DNA of 64,000 bases from Inia geoffrensis. Lineage: Eukaryota > Chordata > Mammalia > Artiodactyla > Iniidae. The stretch spans positions 94,199,001 to 94,263,000 of the forward strand of contig CM070903.1 in NCBI GenBank assembly GCA_036417435.1, written 5' to 3'. The notes under the pieces are model-generated. The model made no database searches. It saw only the letters and a list, made by a program, of their open reading frames with translations, and was not told the origin of the DNA. Positions 23,395-35,227 of the stretch are shown piece by piece; position 1 is the stretch's first letter; every line of letters starts with the position of its first letter. The translations under genes and the position numbers were made by a program.

Positions 23395-23620
23395 AATTGA
23401 TTATGCTCAGAGAATAAGACTTGGCATCTGAAAATCTGGATTTGATTCCTTTCTTTAACGTTTTTGTCACCTCAATCAAGATAAGATTCTGATAATATTT
23501 TTACATCCTTCAGAGAATCATTGTGAAGATTCAATGAGAAAACATATACAAAAACACTAGGTAAACTTTCAAAGGTAATGCAAATGTTGGACAATATTGT
23601 TATTAGTAAATAATAGCAGT
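23395..23620 (+). mobile_element. MIR SINE, sense, diverged
   Basis: CTGGATTTGATTCCTTTCTTTAACG, then AATCATTGTGAAGATTCAATGAG and a run leading to ATTGTTATTAGTAAATAA, follows the MIR body and 3' end order. Confidence 0.65.
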
Positions 23621-24986
23621 TTATCTAGCCATGATAGATTCATACAGAAAATGTTGTTGACACCTGCATCGAGAAGAATTTGGAGCCACCATCAGAATTA
23701 CTTCTCAGACCTTATGTCAATATTCCAATGCTGTGTTACAGTTGTTTTAAATACACTTTTTAGGGTTATGATATAATGGCCACATTTATAGGCAGGTAGA
23801 TGTCTACACAGCTGAATATTCCAGATGAAAAGTAAAAACATAAGGCCATGCTCAGGAAGTTTTTAGTAGTTAATGGTTGATCATACGGAGAAAGACAATT
23901 TTTTAAAACTAATTATATCTGGATGTTGTGATGATATGTAGATACAGCCAGTCACTGTGAGGCTAATTCCTCACATCCATCCTTTTCTTATTCTCTCTCC
24001 CTCATTTAGATATGGGAAGGCAAACAGTCAATGTTTATACAGAGATGAAAACTCTTCTGCTCACATACATTGGTGGATAACTCTGAGGGAGAACCATCCC
24101 ACCATTACATTTTCTTCCCAGAAGCTGTCACCAGGTATCAAAAATTGTTCCACACATACTAGGTAGATATTGATACCATTTCCTCCATTATATTCAATAA
24201 CTTCCACTTTCCCTACGTGATATATTGAACAAAAAGACATGATCTGTGTTTCACGGGGATTACTTATCTTCCAGTGATAAAGAAGATAAGTAATTTACAT
24301 ACCTTGAGTAAATAATTGCATACATAACTATATTATGATATCTGTTACTATAAAGGTATCATCTGCCCCCATTTCCCTTTTTTCGTCATTTAAGCTGTAG
24401 TAAGGACATTAGTCACAATCGAGCCATTTCTGAACTCAGAAAACATGGTAAGAGTTGAATTATCAAGTCTAATTCTACAGACACTTCACAATAGATGAAG
24501 AATACAAGTGCCATTGTGCATGCTTGCCATGGTCTGCCCATACACAGGGCTCATCTACCAGGGTCAGGAATGGACCATTAGGAATGCACACCACTGACCC
24601 AACTGGACTTCCCAGTTTCAGTTTAGTGCTAGGAAAGACAGGTAGCCTGTTAACAATGCTAGGAACATCTGGAGTTGGTGATGTAGACAAAGAGTGAGTG
24701 ATGGACTCTGCTGAAGAATAGAGAGGATTTTAATTGTTGGAAGGTACGTACAGTAGATCTATCAGCCTCACCCCAACAAAGCAATAAAGAAAACAAAAGA
24801 TTAATAACAGCCTCTCCAGTACCACTGCTGATCAGCAGCCTCCAAAAGTGACCAAAGGCAGGGATGTGCATACAGAAAGGCAGAAGGAAAGACAAGGATG
24901 TGATACACAGCACAATTTAATGAATTGCAAAATTTGGAATGGAGTTTCCTTCTCTGGAAAAACATTAAAAGAGGCTCGTGTTTTAT
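23621..24986. other. Unique sequence, no gene
   Basis: No firm repeat or gene is recognised. A 13-bp perfect inverted repeat lies at 24259-24294. An acceptor-like pyrimidine tract ends at 24009 but is not followed by a convincing exon. Confidence 0.4.
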
Positions 24987-25055
24987 AATGGTGATGGTAG
25001 GGATAATGATGATGATGATGATGGTGGTGGTGATGATGATAATGATGATGATGGT
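24987..25055. repeat. (ATG)n / (GGT)n trinucleotide microsatellite
   Basis: Imperfect trinucleotide repeats, GATGATGATG with a GGTGGTGGT interruption, over about 70 bp. The histidine-rich reverse-strand frame here is a translation of this tract. Confidence 0.95.
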
Positions 25056-25074
25056 TTTTCACCCCCTACTATGC

Positions 25075-25375
25075 CTAGTTAACTCCTAATTCTCTTTTAG
25101 ACCTTAGATCAACTGTCACTGCCTTACAAAAGTCTTCCCAGACCTTCATGGCAGACTCAAATTCTTCTGAAATATGCTCTCATCTGTCCCTCCTTTCTGT
25201 AGTACCTGCTCTAATAACAGTGTACCTCTATTTGTATGATTGGTTTCTTTGTTGTAATTCTCTCCGCTCAGTTATATACCCCCTGTGAGCACACAGTACA
25301 TCTGCTTTTGCTTACCACTGTCTCCTTAGACCAAAGCATAGTGTCTGAGGGCTCAATAAATGTCTGTTTAAAGGA
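25075..25375 (+). mobile_element. L2 LINE 3' region, sense
   Basis: AAAGTCTTCCCAGACCTTC, CTCCTTTCTGTAGTACCTGC, TTGCTTACCACTGTCTCC and AGCATAGTGTCTGAGGGCTC, ending AATAAATGTCTGTTTAAAGGA, is the classic order of the L2 3' end. Confidence 0.85.
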
Positions 25376-25419
25376 AGAGGAAGAAACGGAAGGAAGAAAT
25401 TAAAGAACACTTTTGTATA

Positions 25420-25640
25420 CATATTGTGTGGCATCTGTTATCCTGATGTGATACATATTTCTCATGTCAACCTTTCAAGGTGAGTCCTATTATTTGCATT
25501 TCATTGAATCTCAGAGAATGAAGTCAATGGTCTTAGGTTCCATAACTAAAATATGTGGAGCACAGACATAAACCTAGATCCGTGTAGCCCCAAATCCATG
25601 CATTTTCCATTACTCCTTACTATATCATGCTGCCTCTTTA
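25420..25640 (-). mobile_element. MIR SINE, antisense, diverged
   Basis: Weak MIR antisense pattern: CTATTATTTGCATTTCATTGAATC, GGTTCCATAACTAAAATATG and ACCTAGATCCGTGTAGCCCC, with CCATTACTCCTTACTATATCATGC at the end. Confidence 0.65.
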
Positions 25641-27040
25641 TGTTACAGAAATCTGTCTGAATTCCTAACTGGCTTATTTTAAATTTTTTAAAAAATGGTG
25701 ACGTTCCAGTGTTCAGAAATCTTACACAGTTGACAACTGCCTCCTCTGACAGGTTTTACTATATTAAACATTAAACATATGACAAATGAAATATGAGTGT
25801 CTATCTCTGAACATCGGATTCTGCAGGTAGTCAAAGAAACTGCACAGGCTGGAGTTAACCTTGAAGGAGAGACAGAGAACTTGCCTAGTGAATCAGAGTC
25901 CATTCTTGAACAATTCCCACCCCCTCCACATCAAACTGTCCAATGAGAGGCCAGCAGCTTGCTGCTTCTGTTATTTCATCCCTGTAGCGCCACAAAGGAT
26001 GAAACACTTTTCCCTAAGACACAGAAAACAGAAGGTTGGCAATGCTGTTTCAAAGCTGAAAAAAGTGAAGAGGAAATTCTAAAGAAAAAAACGGATTCTC
26101 TTCTCAAATTCTATGTGAAGGAAGCAAAGAAATGGATATTTCCTATGATATATTTGACAGTACAAAGCCCTGACATGAAGTAATAAGAATAATAAGTAGC
26201 AGCTGTTCAAAGAAGGAAGTATAACACGGTAGAGTAAATGGTGTATTTGTCCCTCGAGCTGATGAGTACTTAGTCACCACGAAATCATTTTCACAGAGAA
26301 CATAATTTAGACTACACTCCAGGACAAGCTACTCAAGATTCTATACATGTCACCACTCCTTGTTAGATATTTGTGTGATTTCAAATATTAGAGCTGCTAT
26401 CAAATATTTATGATAAATTAAATTTAGACTGCAGAACTCAACTGTTGCCATGTATTGCTGAAGTGTGGGTTTATTATGAGTCTTTAAGGGTCAACAGCAG
26501 AAAACTTCCATCTAGAGAAAGGTCTCAATAATAATACAAGTTTTGGTAGACAAAGCATATTGAGGGAATCAAGCTATGCCCCGTATTGATCTTCTGTAGC
26601 AAAGCTGCTGCTATTAAGACATAGGTCTAGCCAGGCAATCTCTACAAGTTTTGGGGGAAATATACTAAATTCAAATATGTACAAATAATTTTACAGGTAA
26701 TATACAAACAATCCACCTCCAAATCTAGAAAAATAATTTATCCAAAATATCATTAAATATGCTTTCTGCTTTCCTACATTAGGGATGACCCACAGGAACA
26801 GGTTCCTAAAACCTCAACTAAAATAAGGAAACCAGAAGCCACTTTCATGGGAACAAAATCACAACTTGTCCTCTTGCAAAGGAATCTAGCATAAATCAAA
26901 AGTGAAGAAGAAATATATGCCTGAACTCAGGTAGAATTTGTTGCATCAATATGTCATACAAAAATTAAATCTTTATTTTCATATATGGGCAATAATGTTT
27001 TATGAAAGAAAGTATAAGAGTCTAGAGCTATTTCTATAAT
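25641..27040. other. Unique sequence, no gene
   Basis: About 1.4 kb. Two overlapping frames (25861-26183) encode short lysine-rich peptides without a recognisable domain. No repeat was recognised. Confidence 0.4.
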
Positions 27041-27225
27041 ATACCTAGTTATGAGTCCTTAATGAAAGCTCAATCTTTCTGACACTGTTTCTTCATCTGT
27101 AAAATGGGAATACAGTAGCTACCTTTTTAAAAGATCATTGTAAAGATTAAATAAGATAGTGTATATAAAATGTATGTATCATGCAGTAGTCATGTATAGC
27201 ATGTAGTAGGAGCTTGAAAATATTC
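27041..27225 (+). mobile_element. MIR SINE, sense
   Basis: TTCTTCATCTGTAAAATGGG and AAAGATTAAATAAGATAGTG, then GCATGTAGTAGGAGCTTG, match the MIR core and 3' end. Confidence 0.85.
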
Positions 27226-28025
27226 CACTCTCTTTTATTAAGGAAAAAAAAGTATTTTGGAAATGGCATTAACTACATTTAATCAATTGAGACAAATAGA
27301 AAAATTCTATATATACTACCTGGAACAGTAACAATTGGTCATAATTTTAAAGAATCTCAGCTCTTTTATCTCCTCCCTCTTCTTCTTCAATGTCCCTGCT
27401 GATGACTACTTGAGTCTTCCATTTCACTAAAAGTGTCAGCCTCCTTTAAAGGGAAAATAGATATACTGTTCATCCCTAAGAGAGGTAATATAGTTATCCT
27501 GGAGAAAGGGAAGTGGAATGGGGTTCTGGAAGGAAGAGAGATGGTTGAAACAAATCACATTACAGAAAGGATGGAGAGCATTGCAGGATAAATTAAGACA
27601 TCTCTGTGACTTGGTTGATGTAAGAACTGAAGTGAGACCAGTTCTGCTTGCTCACCAGAGGGCTTAGAGGGAGCAAGAATGCCAGCTTCCATGAAGGGAG
27701 CATGAAATAGAGGGATGCGGTAGGTGTATGGATACATACTCAACTTTCTCTGGGATAGAAGCTTTCTTACTTTTCTCAGTCTTTGTATCTCAGATTTTCT
27801 TAGCTGTAACATAACTATGTTTTCATGAGTTAGAGAGCTGTTATGAAAGACTACAGTAAATAGAATAAATGTCAATGAGCCCATTTATGCCATTTCAAAG
27901 TCTATCAACCCCTCAGAACATGTGTGTCCTGTGTCCCTTTTATCTGGCACAAAATGGGCATGTAAGAAATATTGGGTGAAGGCCAATAATACCATCTGCT
28001 CTGTGAAGGCACTGGATAAAACGTA
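27226..28025. other. Unique sequence, no gene
   Basis: A 109-codon reverse-strand frame (27555-27884) has no domain I recognise and is not treated as a gene. No repeat is assigned. Confidence 0.4.
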
Positions 28026-28095
28026 TAACTCGAAAAATAGTTATTGATTGCCTGCTATGTACCAGATATTGTGCTAGGGACACGAATACAGTTGG
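28026..28095 (-). mobile_element. L2 3' end fragment, antisense
   Basis: TTATTGATTGCCTGCTATGT followed by ACCAGATATTGTGCTAGGGACACGAATACAG-like text is the reverse complement of the L2 terminal region. Confidence 0.65.
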
Positions 28096-30436
28096 TGCCA
28101 CTTAATGAAAATCAAGCAGCAAGTTAATGGATTATTACTGCATTGATTCTTATGATATTTAAGATATAATGCTTATGTACTAATAACTATGTTAGTTTAT
28201 AAAACTCTATTAGTTTATAAAATATTGGCGAAGTCAAATTTCTTCGTATTTAGTCATTCTCATAACTAATTCCATATCTATATGCTAAGAGTTTTCCTAA
28301 ATCTACTAGCCGTTTTTTGGATGTTAACAATACAGTGTGTGTTGTATAGGGTCAAAACTTTTTCTATAGGCCTTGAAAGTGTCACAGAAGATAATCTGAC
28401 TCCTTCTTGATTTCACATCTCATCTACTTCCATTTGGTTCTTCTTTGTCAGTGCTGGTCCTTAGCCCTTACCTCTTCCACCTATGTACAGCTGTTTTAGT
28501 TTTTGAGAACAATTTATTCTTTCAGTTTCTCCTTCAATTCCAAAATCTGTCATTATCCAAGAATGCTTCCTTGCCTATGACCTGTGGTATGAGAAAAAGC
28601 AAGCATATTTTCACTTTAGACGTTGTTGCCTGTCATTACTTTTGTTTTCTGTATTCTCTATTTCCTAAACTTCACTGTATTTTGTTTAACTTCCATCCCT
28701 GAGATTTTTCTTTCTTTTTTGTCTTAACTCATTTTCTTCTCTTTCCATTCAGGATTTCCTGGGAAAAGGGGGTTGGGTGAGGGATTAGGGAGAAACTATG
28801 GCCCGGACACTGCTTTTATATTGGTTTTATATCTGACTTTATCTAAAGAGTCATATTCATTCTGTACCTTGTGCAAAAGATGGTCCATTCTTTCACTGTT
28901 AAACTCAACTAAGAAGGTCATGAAAGTGGGAATCCACTTTTTTAAAGATCAGAATTTTTCAATTACCCTTACTGTAGGATTAAACCAGTATTTTCCAAAA
29001 TCACTGATGTCGTTCCAACTATCTAGTTCAGTTGATGCCCAGCAATTTTCATTGTTTGGCTTCTATGGCAGCCCCCAGGGGTAGTACTGTGTATAAATTT
29101 ACCTACTTTCATATTTTATGTGTTTATCACAGTGAGTTGGATCCATATGGAGGAATGAACTGGTTGTGAATCACAATACTCTCTTATCAGACTATACAAC
29201 CAAAAGCTAAAGTAGGTTTATTTTTTCTTTTTTTTTTCTTTTTTTAAATAAACTAAATTAGGTAAAGTGAGGAAAGCAAGTACAACTATTTCATCCCTAA
29301 CATTATTTTAAACTATCTATTAGGAAACAAATCACTGTTGTATCATTCTGTTCAATTTTCTTGTGACCATCAATCTAGAATGAAAGAAATCCCATTTAGA
29401 ATCCAGGAATTTCTATCAGCATTATCAAGACAAGCAATGCTGAAGTGTATTCACTATCTTTGTTTTGTTTACAAATAGTTTATTCACTGAAGCTGCTTGA
29501 TTGGAAGTCCAGAGCCACTAGATAGAGAGCCAACCTTTTTTACATGGTATAAAAATATTTTGACCCGACATTCATATTTTATCATTTTCCGAGTCATTTT
29601 TTATCTCTGCCCTTGCCATGATGTGACGTTTAATTATGGATTCCCCAGAAACCATTCCCTGAGGTCTTTTACATCACAAGTACCTTTTCTGGAGGACTCC
29701 AATGGCGTTTATCATCATGATAGCAGCTCCCTATGGCTCAGCTTGCTATTAAATCCTGAATTAATATATGCAAACCCCTTCCATTGACAAGATAAACAAT
29801 GGTTCCCTTTGTTTTCCAGAAGATCTACTAGGTTGGTTGTCAGAGCCTGGACTTTTAGTAGGTAGCCTTTTGTGCAGGTTAAAATCTTTACAGATATGTG
29901 TGCTTTTCATCTAACCAGATTTTGCACGTCTATTATACCACATCCTTAATCAAAAGATGGCAGTGTTTTTCCATTGCTTACCAAGTAAAGGCTAGACCCA
30001 TAGAAAGTGACATTCCTCAGCAAATATAGTTTAATTTTTGTGAGAAGAAGATTAGGTAGATAGATATAGATAAATAGATAAGATAGGTAGGTGATATATG
30101 GATCTACATCTACAACGTTTTTTCTCCTTACGTCAAAATGGAGGCAGGGACATTTTCTTTCTGGGACACCTAGATTCAGATTCAAAATTTTTTTCCTGGT
30201 TATAAACTGGAGGTTAGGATTGGCATGATTTTGGTATTTTATGTATTTCTCTAGCTATGTCACTAATGCACACGTATATTTAAGATACCAAATACTTTAA
30301 ATTTGTATCTCCTCATTTTTGCTGCTGATGACAAACATGTTGAGTGAAAATAGGGCAAGGGTGGATGCATAGTCTCTTTGTATCTGTCTTTCTTTTACAA
30401 GTGCTTTGCATTGTAGAAGTGAGTATGCTCCTAAAC
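28096..30436. other. Unique AT-rich sequence, no gene
   Basis: About 2.3 kb. A T-rich run at 29220-29246 and GATA-type tetranucleotides near 30050-30085 are the only low-complexity features. Frames of up to about 100 codons carry no recognised domain. Confidence 0.4.
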
Positions 30437-32065
30437 AAACTACTAGCAAATTATATCCAGGAACATAGAAAAAGATCATCTGCCATGACCAAGTAGGATT
30501 TATCCTAAGAATCTGAGTTTGGTTTTACATTTAATTAATGTAATACACCATAACAACAGAATAAAGGACAAAAATCACACTATTACTTCAACATATACAG
30601 AAAAAGCATTTGAAAAAAATCTACAGCTCTTCATGAGAAAAACACTCAATAAACTAGGAATAGAAAGGAACGGCTTCAGTCTGACATAGGACATGCTCGA
30701 AACACCCAGAGCTAATTTTACCATTTTAATGGTGAAATACTGAATGCTTTCCCATAAAATCAGAAACAAGACAAGCATGTCTTTTCTTGATACTTCTATT
30801 TAACATTGGATTGGATGTTTTTGATTTTGAAATAAAAGGCACCATTTTAGAAAAGAAGTAAAAAATCTATTTGCAGACGATGTATCTTGTTATACAAAAT
30901 CCTAAGGAATCCACTCAAAAACTATTAAAACTCATGAGTTCAGCAATTTTGCGTTGTGCAAGATCAATATAAAAAATAAATTCTAATTTTATATACTAGC
31001 AATGAATAAGCAGAAAATGAATTTAGAAAGCAATTTCTTTATTAAAGCATAAAAATAATTATAAAAGAGTTAGGAATAAATTTAACAAAAAGTATAAAAC
31101 ATACTCTGAAAACTATAAAAGATTATTGAAAGAAATTTTTAAAAACATAAATAAAAGGAAGACATCTCATGCTCATCTATCAAAATATTTGTTAAGATGG
31201 CAGTAATTTCCAAGTTTATCTATAGATTCAACACAATTCCTATCAAAATTTCAGCTGACTGTTTTGCAGAAATTGGCAAGCTGTTTCTAAAATTTAAATG
31301 GAAGTTTGAGGGACCCCAAAAAGCCAAAATAATCTTAAAAAATAACGAAGTTAGAAGAGTCACAATTTCCAGTTTGAAAACTTACTACCAAGGAAGAGTG
31401 TGTGGTACTAGCATTAAGGATAGAAATATAGATCAATGGAATAGAATTAAGAGTCTAGAAATAAACCCTCACATTTGCAGTAACTAATTTTTTGTTTTTG
31501 CGGTACGCGGGCCTCTCACTGTTGTGGCCTCTCCCGTTGCGGAGCACAGGCTCCGGACGCGCAGGCTCAACAGCCATGGCTCACGGGCCCATCCGCTCCG
31601 CGGCATGTGGGATCCTCCCGGACTGGGGCACAAACCCGTGTCCCCTGCATCGGCAGGCGGACTCTCAACCACTGCGCCACCAGGGAAGCCCTGCAGTGAC
31701 TAATTTTTGACAAGGATTCCAAGTCGATTCAATGGGGAAAGAATAGTTTTTTCAACACATGGTACTAGGTCAACTGGATATCCATATGTAAAAGAAGGAA
31801 GTTGGACCTTCCCTCACACCACACACAAAATTAACCCAAATGGACCATGGACCTAAAGAGCAAAGCCTATAAAACTCTTAGAAAAAAATATAGGAGTGAA
31901 TCTTTGTGACCTTGCATTAGGCGAAGCCTTTTAAAATATGACACCAAAAGCACAAATGGCAAACGACGAAATTTATAGACTGGATTTCACCCAAATTAAA
32001 AACTTGTGTTGCAAAGAATACTATAAAGAAACTGAAAAGACCACCCACAGAACAGGAAAAAGGAA
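30437..32065 (+). mobile_element. Old L1, ORF2 RT and C-terminal part, interrupted by a SINE
   Basis: A diverged sense L1. AACAAACTACTAGCAAATTA and ATGACCAAGTAGGATTTATCC belong to the RT domain. The FADD region is recognisable as TTTGCAGACGATGT near 30870-30883. TTGTAGATTCAACACAATTCC-like text lies near 31220, and a 96-codon frame at 31197-31487 reads an ORF2-like peptide (AGKLFLKFKW-type). After the SINE, further ORF2 sequence runs to about 32065. Many stops and frameshifts are present. It lacks both the 5' end and a clear 3' UTR. Confidence 0.85.
31493..31691 (-). mobile_element. CHR-type SINE nested in old L1
   Basis: A minus-strand SINE; the plus strand runs from a short T tail and GCGGTACGCGGGCCTCTCAC to CACCAGGGAAGCCC. 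The target-site duplication TGCAGTAACTAATTTTT (31476-31492) recurs as TGCAGTGACTAATTTTT (31692-31708), with one mismatch. Confidence 0.96.
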
Positions 32066-34490
32066 CTTGTATAGGTACATGGATTTTCAAGTGAAAACTC
32101 ATTTTGGTCACTCTAATGACTCCTCTCTCACACTGCAATCCTCCCCAAGCTCCCAAGCCTCCCTCCTACATAGGAGAAGGCTCCATGAGAAGTGACAAAG
32201 GAAACATTTTCGTTCAGAAATAGAAACAAAAGGGAGAAGGCTTAATCACATCTCATAACTATGTTCTGATCCCTTTCTCTGTCTGCATTTCTTCTCCATT
32301 CCTTTGATACTCGTTCTGCATTCCTGTCTATAAATTATGTTCCTTGGACATTACGCTTGCCAAGACATTACATACAAAATGTACATAATGAACCTACATG
32401 CTTTTTCTAAGCTCAGTGATCATATTTGCATGGTTTTGCAGGGAAGGAGGGTGGGGCACAGGATAAATTTCCTCCTTCTTCAACCACAGAAATCAATGAG
32501 TAATTTCACTTCCATGGTTGAGAGGGCTGGGGGAAGAAGGAAGGCCAAAAACAAAGGTAGGTAGAAAGAGTTCTCATTTTCATATATTGTACAAAGTAGT
32601 AAATATAAAGCCTAAAAATGAATCAAGCTGAGTTCATTTTTACCCCATTCCCACAATCCTAAATCCTGGGAATTATCTCTAACCTAGGGCATCTACTTCC
32701 TTCAGTCTTTGCCTATCTTCCAATCATGGAGTCTTCCAACTTTTCTGTGCTCCCATCTGCTTGGTGGCTGCCTGAGAAAGAAATTTCTAAGAGCTCCTCC
32801 AAAGACGAAAATCACCCTAAGGGAGAGTATGGGTATACAAAGGTAAAACATATATTTTTACAATGTGTTTGAATGACACACAACACAGGAAAGTATTTTG
32901 AAATGCCACCTGTAATTGGAAAAATGATATTTATATATAAAAGGTATCATGTGGATATCATAATTCCCCTGTACAATATGAGTCAACTTTAGACATGAAG
33001 GTGACAAGTCTAACTGAATTTTGAATCTTTAATGTTATTTCAAGACCCCAGAGCAGAAAATTATTATACAGTGTCCTGTGAAAAGGGAATAACAAAACTA
33101 ACAAAGCCAAATTTCATCCCCAAAGGGTCTCTGCTCCTCTCAAAACTTATCTCTATGCAGATTTGAGACAGAAGAGTTGGCCTGGTGTGTAAAGAATCAG
33201 CCAGCTGACAACAAGCTTTATATGCAGAAAAGAATGAAAAGTTAAATATAATTTGTGAACTGGTGAGAAATTTTAGTCCTTCTCATAAATTCGTAAGAGG
33301 GGGCTTTTTCCTAACCCTTTGAGTTTGATTTGCGGCACTCTGGGATGTGAGCTGACATTGTTTCATTAGTATTTTACATTCCTTTTCTCTAGCTCTACAG
33401 TAAATTCAAGTAGTCAAGGATGAACTGGGAAAGAAGAAATTTGTTTCACTGGTTCTATGTGCAAGATCTGAAGGGAGAAAGGATATGAAAATAAGCTCCC
33501 ATGAATAAAAACAAAATATTCACTCCCTGGACCCAAGATTATTAGGACTTTGTATTTTGGTTATTATGTTTTTCAATAGCAGTTGGAGTTTGAATGAACC
33601 ATGTATACGTTTTGCATCTATGTCCACTCCTAATAATAAAAAACTGGAAAACAGAACATTAATATAACATACAAACCAATGGAGCTTACACAGGCAAAAT
33701 GAATTTCATTCCCTTCATCAGAGACCTAGCAGATCCCCATTTGCATAGCCTGATTTATAACTGACAAATAGTGTATTAAGTTTAATTCTTAGAGGGAAAA
33801 GAAAAATTTTTGAAGAAAAGGATGTGTGATGCCATGTTAATCATACAGAAGGAAGGCCCATTATTTTATCTGCTTTACTCTGCCATTGCTGATACCAAAT
33901 GGTCTGGCCACTTTAAATCAGAGTTAGGAAGGAACCATTACAATAATTGGTTGAAGAATTAACTCTGGGAGGGAAAATTCCTACAGAAAAAAAAAAAAAA
34001 ATAGGAGAAAGGGGACTTTTTTTGAAAGGAAAAATGTGATCTATTCAGATTGCTTATATTAAAATGAATCAACTATCCACATAGTCTAATTATTATCTAA
34101 TATAATTCATAATAAATGGAGAAACAGCACACCTATTCCTTTAGGAATATAACTTAGTTAACACCCAAACTAAAGCATCAGAAACCTGATGGTCCAAATA
34201 AACTCTAGGACCTTAAAATTATCCTTACTACAAAACAAAATATTACTTAATAAAAACAACCAATAAAGGGATTCTCTAAAGTTAATGCAATTATAAATTG
34301 CTCTCTGATTATTTCTGTAGCAATAGTGGACTATTTGGCACTTTTTTTAGATTTAATAATCAAAATGTAAGAGTAAAATATACTGGATATGCTCATGGAA
34401 AGAAAAAACACTAGGTAGGTAGCAGTATAATGTCCTTTGTTATTTAGGTACTATGGTCATTCACTAGTGTTAGTACATCTAACTTAAAAG
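32066..34490. other. Unique AT-rich sequence, no gene
   Basis: About 2.4 kb with no recognised gene. Minor features are an A run at 33987-34002 and short TA runs. No repeat family is confidently assigned. Confidence 0.4.
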
Positions 34491-34692
34491 TGCACTATAT
34501 ATATATATACACATATATATGTATATATATATATATATATGAAACGGAATCATTTTGCTGTATACTTGAAACTAACATATATATGTTAGTTTATATATAT
34601 GTATATATATATATGAAACTGAATCACTTTGCTGTACACTTGAAACTAACACAACATTGTTAAGTCAACTATATCTCAATAAAAAATGCACA
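34491..34692 (+). mobile_element. L1 3' end with (TA)n and duplicated tail segment
   Basis: Two (TA)n tracts (about 34496-34541 and 34591-34613) alternate with two copies of an L1 3' UTR motif. The first is GAAACGGAATCATTTTGCTG (34541-34560) and the second GAAACTGAATCACTTTGCTG (about 34615-34634). The second continues through ACACAACATTGTTAAGTCAAC to TCTCAATAAAAAATGC, the usual cetartiodactyl L1 3' terminus. The duplication and palindrome appear to be secondary rearrangements. Confidence 0.8.
34569..34592. repeat. Perfect 24-bp palindrome
   Basis: Each half is AAACTAACATAT (34569-34580) followed by its exact reverse complement, with no loop. It lies between the two copies of the L1 tail motif. 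Confidence 0.95.
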
Positions 34693-35190
34693 ATCTACCG
34701 AAAAGCAATGATTTTTGATGTCCTGTTGAATTTGGCCAAATGGTAAACTCTTTTCTGGAGAATTTAGTACATAAACACCATCCTTCCTACTTGTAACAAA
34801 TGCGAAAAGACATAACTTTGTTACCTTTCAGACCATATGTGTTTTGAAGATTTAAGAAAGTGAAGTCACAATAAAGAATGCTGCATGCTAATAACCACAC
34901 GCAAAAAGAGAGAGCAGGCACAGAACAGTGAACTTGGAAAGTGGAGCCATAAACATACCAAGATTTCAAGATGAAGGTAGGAACCTCCTTGAATCCCTCC
35001 CAGATAAGAAAGTGATGCACTTGCAGACTACATGCCTGAATCTCTCCCTGTGCACCTGACTGTAGAAACAATATATTACCACTCCTACCACCCAGGTGCT
35101 CTGTTTTGGAGAAAAGATTTCACCCTTCCTCCCTGACAGTACAGCTGCTGAAAGCCACTGTGGAGCAGGAAACAATGATTAGAGAAAAGA
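34693..35190. other. Unique sequence
   Basis: No gene or repeat is recognised here. Confidence 0.4.
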
Positions 35191-35227
35191 GGGAGGGAGG
35201 GAGGGAGGGAAAGAAAGAAAGGAAAAG
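35191..35227. repeat. (GGGA)n / (GAAA)n purine tract
   Basis: GGGA repeats at 35191-35211 run into GAAA repeats. Confidence 0.9.

Noticed and set aside
24010..24134. A possible 125-nt exon after the pyrimidine tract ending CTCATTTAG
   Set aside because: The acceptor looks good, but the donor (CCAG|GTATCA) is weak and the encoded peptide has no recognisable features.
24832..25062. A histidine-rich reverse-strand peptide
   Set aside because: Translation of the (ATG)n microsatellite; not a metal-binding protein gene.
27555..27884. A 109-codon reverse-strand frame in apparently unique sequence
   Set aside because: No signal peptide, domain, splice context or recognisable family. This length is expected by chance in a 64-kb window.
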